Source: Flaccisagitta enflata
Taxonomy: Eukaryota; Chaetognatha; Sagittoidea; Aphragmophora
Direction of reading: 5' to 3'
Assembly: GCA_965153355.1 (NCBI GenBank)
Contig: OZ231127.1
Span: 35,030,001 to 35,094,000, forward strand
Length of the DNA: 64,000 bases
The notes beneath the pieces are model-generated. The model ran no database searches. It worked only from the letters and a program-made list of their open reading frames with translations, and was not told where the DNA came from. The position numbers and the translations under genes were made by a program. Shown in pieces: positions 28,301 to 38,037 of this stretch (its first letter is position 1; each line of letters opens with the position of its first letter).

Positions 28301-28833
28301 AAAGCAAAATGGAGGCCCGATTCGTGTTCATGTCAGAATAGTGAGGTTCCAGAGCTTAATACCATTTTTGGACCTACACTTCCTTAAGCTCCCTGACTAA
28401 TAACTGATATGGTTAGGAAGGACTGAAATATAGTTGTTTTTGCGATTTTCGCCATACTTGCGTTTTTCGTATTTCTTGACTGCACTTGTAGTGATGTGAT
28501 CAAGGGTTTCTGATGCGCAGAACTAAATTTCTTGATGTCCTTGCAAGTTTATAGGTTGTAGAAGCTATACCAGCTAGCATAACTGTTATAGGACAGGGGT
28601 AATTGAGATTAAGATAAGGTAGAAGTAGCTTACATTGACGTTTTTGCGATTTTTCGCATTTTTCGGCTCCTTGGCGAGCGATCTATAAGAGGGCACCCGT
28701 TGCACATTTTTCAAAAAAATCATAAAACAACAATCATTTTGGTCCTAGAGGATGTCGATGGTCCCCAAAAAATACCACTTATGATAATTTTTTGAAGTAG
28801 CCTTCAGATCCAGCCTTTCTGGGAGTCCCTATC
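25382..28833. mobile_element. 3.45-kb palindromic element built of inverted tandem repeats
   Basis: Tips containing TAGGGACTCCCAG are inverted, and TA is duplicated (25380-25381 and 28834-28835). The duplication interrupts a foldback arm that rejoins as ttcTAcagga, so the empty site is known. Arms 25990-26560 and 27880-28410 are complementary. The interior consists of diverged units of about 190 bp (gggagcgtttgac, aaacaggccaaaaatggg, aaaatgctgattttggtc) running toward the centre from both sides. tgtgcaacgggtg at 25499 is also inverted at 28690. A GC-rich patch (25550-25680) opens a short frame that I do not call a gene. Confidence 0.8.
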
Positions 28834-29432
28834 TACAGGATATTGTTCCCTTCAAAATCGCTGCCACGAATGGCAGAAAAATCCTCCGAGGAATTATTGC
28901 CGTAATCGTCCACAGGAGGGATCTAGGAGTAGTGAGAACATCGAGACCATGTGCTGGTAGTCGACGATAAAACTGCCTTCATTTGGAGGCAAATTACCCA
29001 TCTTATAGATTGATGTATTTACCTGCGACGCCGACCTGGACTGTAATTTCATTTACATACAATGTAAAAAGCTTGGCTTATACAGTCGACTCTGTGTCTA
29101 CATTACTACGTACATACATCAGTAGATCCTTTGGACTATCAGAGTTTTATTTATTATGGTATCATGTTTACATTATCTCCTCTGCTGATTTTGTGAACGC
29201 ATGAGGATATTTCCAGAAATACATAATGCTAACTGCTAAGCTACCCGCTTCACGTCAATCACGTGTTCCACGCATCTTACTTTACTACTGCCAGTTGTCC
29301 CCTTGTCGCTCGATTGCTCGCTTTGGGTGTTTACAGGCAGGTTTGAATCAGCTCATGTAGAGAAATGACCAGGTGATCTATCATGAAAATGCGTCCGTCC
29401 ATGCCCCGTCATTGTTTGCATGTCTTGATATC
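28834..29432. other. Foldback arm fragment, otherwise nothing
   Basis: Positions 28834-28868 are the displaced remainder of the foldback arm (tacaggatattgttcccttc..cgctgcc). No gene or repeat was recognised after it. Confidence 0.45.
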
Positions 29433-30048
29433 TACCGGGTCATCCACCTGAGATGTCGGATTCTGTTAAGCTTTTACTCTTTGATGCTAAGAGACATGGA
29501 TTTGAAATTGATCAAGTCTTAAAGAGTATAGATTGACATTTTTTGTATCAAAATTTCAGCGATTTTGGTTGAGTAGTTTGTCTTTGACACAAATTTGAAG
29601 TGCCACAAGCATTTTCCCATCTTAAAGATTTTCCATTAGAAATAAAGAATTCTGCTTGCCTTCATTTCAATTTCTTTTTCACTATTCATATCATAGAGAC
29701 AAGATTGATCTGAAATGAACGATGAACTGACTAAGTCATCACACTACTTCAAATTTTCCCTGATTAAAGCCTTTTTTGTATTGGTGGCGTATATGATTCA
29801 AAAAGAATTGCGATTTTAATTTGAACAGTTCCTGGAATTTTTTTTGGAAAACCTGCTCAGTCCTGAAATAAAAGCTTTTACTTCAAATTCATGTTGAAGA
29901 CAAACTACTTGACCAAAATGGACAAAATTTTGACACAAAAAATGTCAATATATACTCTTTAAGACTGGATCAATTTCAAATACAAGACTTTTAGCACCTT
30001 TGAGTAAAAGCTTAACAGAATCGGACAACTCAGCTGGATGACCTGGTA
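29433..30048. mobile_element. MITE with arms of about 170 bp
   Basis: TACCGGGTCATCCACCTGAG at the left and its complement (CTCAGCTGGATGACCTGGTA) at the right start long inverted arms containing ttctgttaagcttttactc and attgacattttttgt. The TACCGGGT tip resembles that at 1946. No gene inside. Confidence 0.75.
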
Positions 30049-30432
30049 TAGCTAGTCTCTGCGTATCTGGCTCCGCCCTGATTTGACTTTTCCGTGACTG
30101 AGTGAACAAAAGAAAATCCTATCAATGAATGACTCCCATCGGGCTATCTTGTATGGAAGCTTATTTTGAAACCATAGAAATCAAGAACACTTAAGCATTA
30201 GGAGGGAAGACTGACTTATCGCCAAAAATCTCAACAATATTTCAAGTCATTTTGAAAATTAGCGACTTTTTGAAGTCTTATATTAACCACCGATATGTCT
30301 TAACTTAAAAGTTTTAACCTAAAGGATGTAGAAACAATGTACATACTGTCGAATGTTGGAAAAGTTACTTCGCACAATGGCCAATGGGACAATAAAAAGC
30401 GTTGAGGTTCTTTTTTTTCACAGGCGGTTGGT

Positions 30433-30504
30433 TTATAATTCAACGGGTTTCTCAGGACCGGTAATGGCAACGACTATCGCTTCCGTCGCGCCTTCGAATA
30501 AAAG
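30433..30504 (-). CDS. Gene B, alternative last exon 4b
   Basis: A strong acceptor (ttatctctttttcag) precedes 23 codons and TAA. The peptide begins LLFEGATEAIVVAITG and ends in a short polar tail. The exon starts in phase 0 and so can follow exon 3 (32428-32490) directly. The other candidate last exon, at 31358-31417, is also phase 0 and carries its own stop, so the two are either alternative ends or one is unused. No polyadenylation signal AATAAA was noted close downstream. Confidence 0.5.
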   Translation of the reverse strand, partial: LLFEGATEAIVVAITGPEKPVEL

Positions 30505-31357
30505 CTGAAAAAGAGATAACAATTAATTAACGGAAGCTACTATCTAGGAAACAATTACACGGACACATAACCATCATTATAGCAGCTAAACTGTATTACA
30601 TTGACAGAACTCTTAAATCTAAACGGATTGACCAAAATCATCCTGCTTGGGCTCGTGAAATCACATTTATTACAAATTTTTTGAATGTTGAAAAAATTGA
30701 AGACTGCAGTTAAATATATTGCTCGTCTAATGTCAATGCAAAACAAAACCGATTCATTAATTTTTTGGGTGCTTGTTGAGAAAAATAAGGATACACTGAT
30801 TTAGGTTGAAAAATCATCGACAAATCCCATAGAAACTCAAAACAGAAACACTTATCAAAAAACCATAAAATGACTGAAAATTGATTCATTCAGTAAGTGA
30901 AAAGACTTACTCTTCTCAAGCTGTCCGTACAGCCGTATATATATTTCCTAGATACTAATACCAATGAGTGTTTTTTTTTTTTTTCTTTTTTTAGTAGTCC
31001 TTATTCTGCTGATTTCCCGTGTGTTGCTCCGACTTGCTTTTGATACTTGAATATTTCGATTTATTTACAATTAGAAATCCCCTTCGTCAAATTCATATTG
31101 AAATTGAGCCAACAGAAGTTTAATAACCAAGAAAAATCGAAAGGGATCTAACATTGAATAACTATAAGAATATACAACGATAATGTACTTGAGGTGATTA
31201 AAATCGAAAATTTCCACTTGACATCCGATGAGCTATAGGCAAGGTAAAATATCACCGTGGGTCGCTCTAATAAAAGGGTTGCTCTAATGGGTGGGTAAAT
31301 CTATATAGTAAAGATAAGCATTTAAATGTTTCAAAACTCACATCTCAGGCCTTTGAA
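30505..31357 (-). other. Gene B intron or 3' region
   Basis: AT-rich sequence with poly-T near 30970; no repeat family or exon was recognised between the two candidate last exons. Confidence 0.4.
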
Positions 31358-31417
31358 TTATCTTAGAAGCACAGCTAACTTTTCGTCAATCGCGTCGGTC
31401 ACGATTTCTACCATCCG
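31358..31417 (-). CDS. Gene B, alternative last exon 4a
   Basis: Acceptor cttttcatttacag, then RMVEIVTDAIDEKLAVLLR and TAA. It is phase 0 with exon 3, giving an acidic amphipathic helix-like C-terminus after the second CX3C motif. Only weak GT sites lie inside the exon (before GTTAGC and GTGCTT), so reading on into 30433-30504 would need a poor donor. A family E element ends 36 bp upstream of the exon. Confidence 0.5.
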   Translation of the reverse strand, partial: RMVEIVTDAIDEKLAVLLR

Positions 31418-31453
31418 CTGTAAATGAAAAGAACGAAAAGTCAAGTGCCATTG

Positions 31454-32298
31454 TCGGGAAAAAAGTCGAAATCAGTCTTCGACTTTTTGACATATTTGAG
31501 AGAAACAGGGTTTTGATTTTCTTATGCAAAAGATTCGGAACTCTTTAGGGCGATTGAGGCCTCCAATGAAATTGATAGGGTAAGTAAATTTGATAATTCT
31601 CTTTCATTTGGCGCTAAGCAGAAGTCTCTGGGACAAATATTTTTCGCGTTATGAATTTTTAAAGATTTATTTACGAAAAATTCAAATTGAATTATTTTCG
31701 ATTTTTTATGATTTTTTGTAGGATCGATAAAGGAGTGTATCTAAGTTTGGTTAAGCATGCAAATACAAAAAAACATGTTTATGCGCATAGCTGCTCATGT
31801 GTGAGGGTGATTTTGAGCATTTTAGCTCATTTAGCTCACTTAGCTCAATTTTTTTTTTATTTCAAATGCAATAAATGAGCAAATATATTGATAGATGTTT
31901 AAGCAAGCAAATACAAGAAAGCATATCAGTGAGCAGAGCTGCTCATCTGTGAGGGTGTTATTAAATATTCTAGCTCATTTAGCTCATTTAGCTTGTTTTT
32001 TTTTTTTATTTCAAAACCGATTAATAAATAAATGTTTTGATTTAAGCATGCAAATACGAGAAAGCATATCAGTAAGCATAGCTGGTTGTGTAGTTGAGTG
32101 ATTTTGAATACTTTAGCTCATCTAGCTCATTTGGCTCAGTCCTATTTTTCTCTGATTTTCTGTGCAACCACTATATACAATTGCTCTTAATTTGATCTAA
32201 CAAATAAAAAGTTGCAATGACTGAAAACAAAAGTTTGATGAAAAGTGAACAACGCTTACGACTTTTTTCCTCACGGCGACAGCCGCCATTACTGGTAA
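31454..32298 (-). mobile_element. Family E repeat element, in gene B intron 3
   Basis: Both diagnostic ends are present: the AAAAGTCG...CGACTTTTT hairpin with tcggg at the left, and CGACAGCCGCCATTACTGGTAA at the right. Between lie about four tandem gagcat..ttagctcatttagctca units. The plus strand includes an exon-like stretch ending attgataGGGTAAGTAAAT, paralogous to segments in the copies at 13.2 and 42.3 kb. Confidence 0.8.
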
Positions 32299-32427
32299 TA
32301 CCTGACATGTGAGTTCTGTGAGAAAAATGAAGCTCAAGAACTGAGGGATTCGTGAAAAAAAGTAATAAACAGCCTTTAGTATGATTCAATGACCTCAGAA
32401 CGAGGAAATAATCAAGCCTTTACTCAC

Positions 32428-32490
32428 GTCCACAATTTTGCAGGCGCTGTTGCAGGGAAGAACCACTTTCATCGTCTCTAATTGGTACTT
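32428..32490 (-). CDS. Gene B exon 3, second CX3C motif
   Basis: Acceptor tttctcattctgcag, 21 codons in phase 0-0, and donor GTGGAC/GTGAGT, all close to consensus. The peptide KYQLETMKVVLPCNSACKIV supplies Cys residues numbered 87 and 91 of the assembled protein, 17 residues after the CX3C of exon 2. Two CX3C motifs with such spacing suit a helical hairpin closed by two disulfides (inference). Introns on both sides contain one transposable element each. Confidence 0.72.
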
Positions 32491-32552
32491 CTGCAGAATG
32501 AGAAAAAAGAAACGAAAGCTAGTGAGAACTTGAAAGAAAATCATGAAAGGTA

Positions 32553-33096
32553 CAGTAGATCTCGTCTAGACTTGAAATAACGCGGGCAACCATTGTAGAA
32601 AAACAAATGAAGCAAGGAGGGGGATATCTGAAACATAAACTAATATCAATAAATGGATGCTTTATTGCCTATGATAGCTGGTTGCCATGGAATCACATTT
32701 CCATGCATTTTCGCTTAAACATATTATTATTTTAAGAAATTTTTTGAGGAAACATTTTTTAAGATAAAATTTGCTACAACTTTCCCATGGTATGTTTTAT
32801 GAGAATGTCGCTCATTTAGCGGTTGCTATGGGTTGTCACACATGGATACTCCCCCTACTTTCCCTTCCGTGGGAAAGTTGTAGCAAATTTGATTTTAAGC
32901 AATGTTCCCGAAAAGAATTTCTCAAATTATTGACATTTCAGCAAGAATTCATGGAAATGTGTTTCCATGGCAACCGACCATCATGGGGAATAAATGATTC
33001 TTTTATTAGTTTATATTTCAAATATCAGTCCTCTCACTTTATTTCTCTTCCCATTATCCTTGCCCCCGTAATCTCTAGTCTAGACGAGATCTACTG
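32553..33096. mobile_element. Chimeric TA-flanked MITE in gene B intron 2
   Basis: Tips CAGTAGATCTCGTCTA are inverted and TA is duplicated (32551-32552, 33097-33098). The tips match the tRNA-containing MITEs at 21895 and 55352, but the interior is a palindrome with tttgctacaactttccca and gcggttgctatggg, matching the element at 50529. Confidence 0.82.
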
Positions 33097-33328
33097 TAAA
33101 TAAAACAAGCAACAAAATTAAAGATCCAATATCTTAACAAAGGCCAAAAGGTACTCTCAGTGGATTGGTTTGAAATATTTTACCGTAAGCGTAAAGAAAG
33201 ATCAAGAAAAAGAATCAATAAAAACGATAGAATGACCGTCATATAAACACGCAAGAACTACGTCTAAAAAAAAAAGCACAATTGGTGACGAGCGTGGGTG
33301 TTAAACGAAAGATTAACTCCTCTCGCAC

Positions 33329-33499
33329 CTCGTAGACTCCATCGCAGACTATGGTGCAGGTGCCACCGACGATGGGGGTGAGGGAGCGAGGTCCAAGGCT
33401 TTCCGCAGAGTCTGTTCGTGCCATTGAGAGCCCTGGTTGGCCAAGACCGGCAAATCCAGACCAATTGTTAGCTGCTCCGCTTGAACTCGATATGGCCAT
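33329..33499 (-). CDS. Gene B exon 2, linker and first CX3C motif
   Basis: 57 codons, phase 0-0, between acceptor tttctttgcccgcacag and donor TACGAG/GTGCGA (a less usual GTGCGA donor). Residues 18-57 of the joined protein form a Ser/Gly/Ala-rich linker (SSSSGAANNWSGFAGLGQPG). The end VGGTCTIVCDGVYE holds Cys 65 and 69. Codon 1 is itself ATG, so a shorter unsecreted product is formally possible, but the signal exon at 35476-35526 joins in phase. An HLE element ends about 15 bp upstream of the acceptor. Confidence 0.68.
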
Positions 33500-33514
33500 C
33501 TGTGCGGGCAAAGA

Positions 33515-34329
33515 AAACAAGGCCGGATACACGGCTACCCTAGTCAAGTGCGGGTGGGCAGGAGCAGTGCTTGAGAAGGTCACTAGGGCATCTGGGCTAT
33601 GCTCAGATGGCTCATAAACGCCGTAAAAGTGATAGTCGCAAAAGCGTTAGGTGGTCAGCGGTACCCGTGCCCTGCTTAAGTAGGTTGTGGTTAAAGTTGA
33701 GGGGGGAGCAGGGCAGTGGCCCCAAAGGGGTCGATGACTTATGCTTTCACACATATGGGGAATTTTCTCCTCATCCTCCTCCTTCACCTCCTCCGCCCCC
33801 CCTCAAATCCCAGTCTCGAGGCCCAAATTCTAGTCTCGAGGCCCAAATCCCAGTCTTGAGGCCCAAATACAAGCCTTGAGGCCCAAATCTTAGCCTCAAG
33901 GCCCAAATCCTAGCCTGGGGGCTGAGATTTGGGCCTCGAGGCTGGGAACTTTGCCTCTTAGCTGGGATTTGGACCTTGAGGCTGATATTTTGACCTCAAG
34001 GCCGGAATCTAGGTCTCAAGGCTAGGATTTGGGCCTGGAGGTTAGGATTTGGGCCTTAAGGCTTTGATTTGGGCCTCAAAACTGGGATTTGGGCCTTGAC
34101 ACTGGAATTTGGGCTTCGAGACTGGGATTTGAGGGGGGGGTACGAAGGAAAAGGAGAAGGAGAAGGAGGAGGAGAAAATTCCCTATATGTGTGAAAGCAT
34201 AGGTCATCGACCCCTTCGGAGCCGCTGCCCAAAAAGGGGACCAACCGACGGACCAACCCAACAACCGACCCATCAACCGACTGACGGACCAACATAGCGG
34301 GGTGTAGAGTCGCGTGGCACGCGACTAAA
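33515..34329 (-). mobile_element. Full-length HLE composite in gene B intron 1
   Basis: Best complete composite, read on the minus strand: hairpin agtcgcgtgccacgcgact, ctctacaccccgc, GGTC tract, foldback module with arms ggcagcggctccgaaggggt (34230) and its partner (33711), opposed ggcccaaatcccagtc units, tail gggcacgggtaccgctgacc, body, and the 3' end gtatccggccttgtttt. Length about 815 bp; no protein encoded. Confidence 0.85.
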
Positions 34330-34364
34330 AAAGAAGGGGGGAAGGTATAAGGAGAAGGGGGAAC

Positions 34365-34370
<6 letters not shown>

Positions 34371-34450
<80 letters not shown>

Positions 34451-34485
34451 CAGAGACAGAGACAGAGAGACAGAGAGACAGAGAG
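34371..34485 (+). repeat. GA and GACAGA microsatellite
   Basis: GA repeat grading into GAGACA units, immediately next to the HLE 5' end and within gene B intron 1. Confidence 0.95.
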
Positions 34486-34671
34486 AAGACCTTGAGCATT
34501 GCAAAGAAACACAGAAACTTCATCCACAATTGTCTTTTTACGTGTTTGTACGTGCCTGTGAAAAAGTTTACATGACAACGACCCCCCCCCCCCCTTGTCA
34601 GTCTTCCTTTTCAAAAAAAGATAGATAAATTATTTAAGGTTTCGATGTGAACAAAAGAGATTTCAAATACC

Positions 34672-34716
34672 AATAAAGGCGACTCTCGCCGTAGGAAAAA
34701 AGTCGTAAATGCGAGA
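34672..34716 (+). mobile_element. Isolated family E left end
   Basis: taccaataaaggcgactctc followed by ccgtaggaaaaaagtcgtaa matches the left 45 bp of family E; no array follows. Confidence 0.6.
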
Positions 34717-34790
34717 TTTTGGAATTATTTGTGATTGTGATTTGTCTGAGTGATTGCCTGTTTTTGCTCCAGGCATCTTTTTCTGTTTGT

Positions 34791-34797
34791 TTCACTC

Positions 34798-34847
<50 letters not shown>
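34791..34847 (+). repeat. CT microsatellite
   Basis: CT repeat with one GT interruption, in gene B intron 1. Confidence 0.95.
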
Positions 34848-34848
<1 letters not shown>

Positions 34849-35475
34849 GAAAACAGATATGTCTAAAGGTAGTGGTTTAGAAAAAATATCTAGTTAAAAA
34901 TCACAAGGTGTGATTGAGGATGTATCAGTTAATTGAGTTATGCACTATGTTAGTAGCACCAATGCAACCCAGAGGGTTGCAATGCCCATCTTCCAGTCTG
35001 CTCTTTGGTTCGGCTGTCCGTTCTTGATCACATTTTGGTAAGTAATTGTTTAGGGCATTATAATTTAATGACGAGCGGAACAATATCCCTCATAAAACCG
35101 AAACTTAAATGAATGGTAGAGGGAGAGTTTTTCAAAAAACAGGATCTGATAATATGTTAATAACAGATCAAAGTGTGAGTTTAAGGCTACACTCACACAA
35201 TGAACAAGTTATGGATTTCTTCTGTTTGTCGAAGTCCGACAATGAATTTGAGCGGGGAGGATACCCAAATAGGCACCAAAGACATTTGAGAGGTATCTGT
35301 GGTCAAGTAGACATTTTAACTCATCAAGTATCCCCGCTAATTTTTCAATTATTAACAGGCATCAAAAATTGGGGACAGTTCAAGCATACACACTTCACCC
35401 AGCAGCCGTGCTAAATGACTCTTTGTACGCATTAAAATGAAGTAAAACGTACAATTCCGTTTAATTTCTACTTAC
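34848..35475 (-). other. Gene B intron 1, no other feature
   Basis: An open frame on the plus strand (35109-35414, 101 codons) lacks motifs and splice support, and I do not call it. The rest is unique AT-rich sequence. Confidence 0.4.
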
Positions 35476-35526
35476 TGCCAATACGAGGACGACGGCGAAG
35501 AGCAACGACTCGTTTGAGAAATTCAT
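35476..35526 (-). CDS. Gene B exon 1, signal peptide of a small secreted protein
   Basis: ATG at 35526, 17 codons, then donor GCA/GTAAGTAG, a consensus 5' splice site in phase 0. MNFSNESLLFAVVLVLA is a typical signal peptide with a hydrophobic core; cleavage would fall at or just after the exon border. Joined to exons at 33329-33499, 32428-32490 and either last exon, the mature product is a secreted protein of 114 or 118 residues in total with a small-residue linker and two CX3C motifs (Cys 65/69 and 87/91). I recognise no family. The spacing is partly reminiscent of eclosion-hormone-type peptides, but the third cysteine pair is missing. It could be a hormone, defence peptide or other secreted factor. 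Confidence 0.68.
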
Positions 35527-35805
35527 CTCGATTATTTCGTGTAATTGCCAGTTGAAAGTAAAACAAACGGTTTCGATTTATCTCTCCTTAAGTTCCCTTC
35601 TTTTATTTCTTTTTTATTTTCAGTGACGGTTCTGCTAATGGAGGAAATTTTACTCTCTCTTTCCCTTTCTCTGTCTCTGTCTCTGTCTCTCTCTCATCAG
35701 ACGCGACGTTGGTCGTTTGAATTGTATAATTGTGGAAAGAATTATTACGGAGGGAATGAGAGAAAAAGGACGTTCTTATCAATCATTTTACTAAGCGCCG
35801 TCGTG
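35527..35805 (-). promoter_or_regulatory. Gene B upstream region, no motif identified
   Basis: Holds the presumed 5' UTR and promoter. No clear TATA box was identified; short CT/GTCTCT tracts lie at 35655-35700. Confidence 0.25.
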
Positions 35806-36035
35806 TCCTTCTTCTTCTTCCTTCTTCCCCTTTATTCTTCTTTCTTCTTCTTCCTCTTCTTTTTCTTCTTCTTCTTCTTCTTCTTCTTCTTCTTCTTCTT
35901 CTTCTTCTTCTTCTTCTTCTTCTTCTTCTTCTTCTTCTTTTTCTTCTTCTTTTTCTTTTTCTTTTTCTTTTTCTTTTTCTTTTTCTTTTTCTTTTTCTTC
36001 TTCTTCTTCTTCTTCTTCTCCTTCTTCTTCTTCTT
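35806..36035 (+). repeat. TTC and TTTTTC microsatellite
   Basis: TTC repeat changing to TTTTTC hexamers (about 35938-35998) and back to TTC. Open poly-Phe and poly-Lys frames are artefacts. Confidence 0.96.
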
Positions 36036-36649
36036 AACCTTTCTTCTCCTCATTCTTTTTATCTTATTCTTTCTAGTATTTTTTATTGTTATTTCTCTCC
36101 CACTACTTTTATGCCTCTTTACCTCGTACTCCTACGTATTCTCCTTCTTACTGCCGTCTCATTTTACCCCATTCTATGCCAGCGTCCTAGACAGGGTCAA
36201 AGACTTTTACTCCAGTTTTGTATTTCATTCTACCTACCTACCGAGTACTAAAGGACGGACACTTCATCCTTTAGATTCGTATAGAATCGCTTAACAAGCG
36301 GCTAAATCGGTAGATAATCGCAGCTGTAATTTAAAAAACAAACAAACAAAAACACACTTTAGGCAAAAAATGCTGACATGTGCTTACATGTGCTTACATG
36401 TGCCTACATGTGCTTACATGTGCTCGGCCTCATTGTCTCAAGTTACATCTCTTTTTTCAATATTGACAAAATCGCAATACATCGCTACGGCCTTTGGCCT
36501 ACCGCTCTAATTTGACAAACTAAGGGCCCCTGCCTGAATGTGTGTTAATTTTCCATCGCAGAGGTGGTCGGAAAAACTACAAATGACATAACGAGGGATA
36601 AGTTTGGCTTTGGCTATTAATATGGGGATAACAGTGGGCAAACCGTGAA
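36036..36649. other. 10-bp repeat, otherwise nothing
   Basis: Positions 36370-36422 hold five tandem units of tgcttacatg. No gene was recognised. Confidence 0.5.
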
Positions 36650-37475
36650 AAACAAGGCCAACACCTATATGTCACGTGCGGGACATAAATAGTTTCATTG
36701 AACTGACTCCACTAGTTTCAAATAAAGCCTCGAAACCCACCAGTCTTAATTCAAGCCTGGGAACCCATCAGTTTCAATTCAAGCCTTGGAACCCATCAGT
36801 TTCAATTCAAGCCTTGAAAGCCTCCAGTTTCAATTTAAGCCTTGAAACCCATCACATTCAATTCAAGCTTTGAAACCCGCCAGTTTCAATTCAAACCATG
36901 AAACCCACCACTTTCAATTCAGCCTTTGAAACGAACCAGTTTTAATTGAAGCCTTGAAACCCACCACTTTCAATTCAGGTTTTGAAACCCACCAGTTTCA
37001 AAATAAGAAATGATAAAACGATTTAAATGATGTTAAGTGACTTAATTTGACTTAAAATGACTTCAAAAGACTTAAAATGCCTGAAAATGACTAAGAATAT
37101 CTTAAAATGACTTACTTAAACAAAATATGATAAAATTTCCATAAATGACAAAAAATGTTAATATGACTTAAAATGACTTAAAATGACCCAAGATGACTCA
37201 AGATGACACAAACTGCCATAAAATGACTTAAGATAATTTATCAAGACAATAAAGAACAAAACAGGACAAAATGACAAAAATGACGAAAATGACTGGAAAT
37301 GACTAAACATGAATTGAAATGATTTGAAAAAACTTACCATGACTTGAAATAAGGTAAAATGACAAAAAAAAAAAAAAAAAAAAGAAAAAAAAAACATAAT
37401 GTTACCGACCGACCAACGGACCGACCGAGAGACCGACTGACAGAGCGGGTCATAGATTCGCGTGAACGCGACTAG
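36650..37475 (-). mobile_element. HLE element filled by two satellite arrays
   Basis: On the minus strand: hairpin ctagtcgcgttcacgcga, ctatgacccgc, GGTC tract, poly-T, an aagtcatttt-type array of about 10-bp units (37010-37360), a ttgaaactggtgggtttcaagg array of about 30-bp units (36700-37005), and the 3' end gttggccttgttttt. The tandem arrays occupy the place held by the foldback module in other copies. Confidence 0.75.
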
Positions 37476-37687
37476 AAACTTCAGATGATGTATCCATTTA
37501 TTTTCCCTAGTGTGGTTTTTGTTTTATGTTGGAAGGAAGCGATTTTATTTCTCCCCGTTTTCCCCTCCCGTCATTCTAAGTTTTTTTTTCTCCTTTTCTA
37601 TACTCTTCCTTTTTCCTTTTTTTTTTTGAAAAACAATTTTTCTCGCTCTCCCCCTCTTTACTCGTCATTTTCTTTCTATTGAAAATT

Positions 37688-37890
37688 AGGAACCCCATTC
37701 ATATGGAAAAAGTCTGGAGAGAGGAATTAATAATTCCCAGAGCAGATTTTTGGAATCAAGAGAGAACATGCGACGATAACGACGTCGGGAAAGAGGAGTG
37801 CGAAGCCCGATGGAGAAAACGACATGTTAAACACAAAAACGGAAGTTTGCGCAAAGTTATCACTGCTTTCGGTGACATTCAGAAGTACAT
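37688..37890 (+). CDS. Candidate exon within a 128-codon frame
   Basis: A pyrimidine-rich stretch ends attgaaaattag just before an open frame that continues to 38065. The first part (MEKVWREELIIPRADFWNQE, then a CDDND...EECEARWRKR segment) has a balanced charged composition, with helix-like residues beyond. After about 37890 the composition becomes less protein-like. No motif or family is recognised and the donor is not clear. Confidence 0.28.
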
Positions 37891-38037
37891 ACTGTTATTT
37901 GCAATGACATTAGATGGGGTCGATGGTCAGATGCTCCCGTTGCCCCTCAGCAAGTATTCAACCAATTACAGTTACAACCTGCAAAAATCTGCCTATAAAT
38001 ATAATAGATATGAAATCTTGGTGTGTATATGTCATTT

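Noticed and set aside
28983-29204. 73-codon frame
   Set aside because: No motif, no splice borders, AT-rich region.
30460-30500. Exon 4b of gene B derived from family E
   Set aside because: gttgcc attaccggt resembles the family E end gccgccattactggt, but the match is only about 20 bases and the flanks differ; not enough to claim exaptation.
35109-35414. 101-codon plus-strand frame
   Set aside because: Lies in gene B intron 1, no motif, no splice borders, composition unremarkable.
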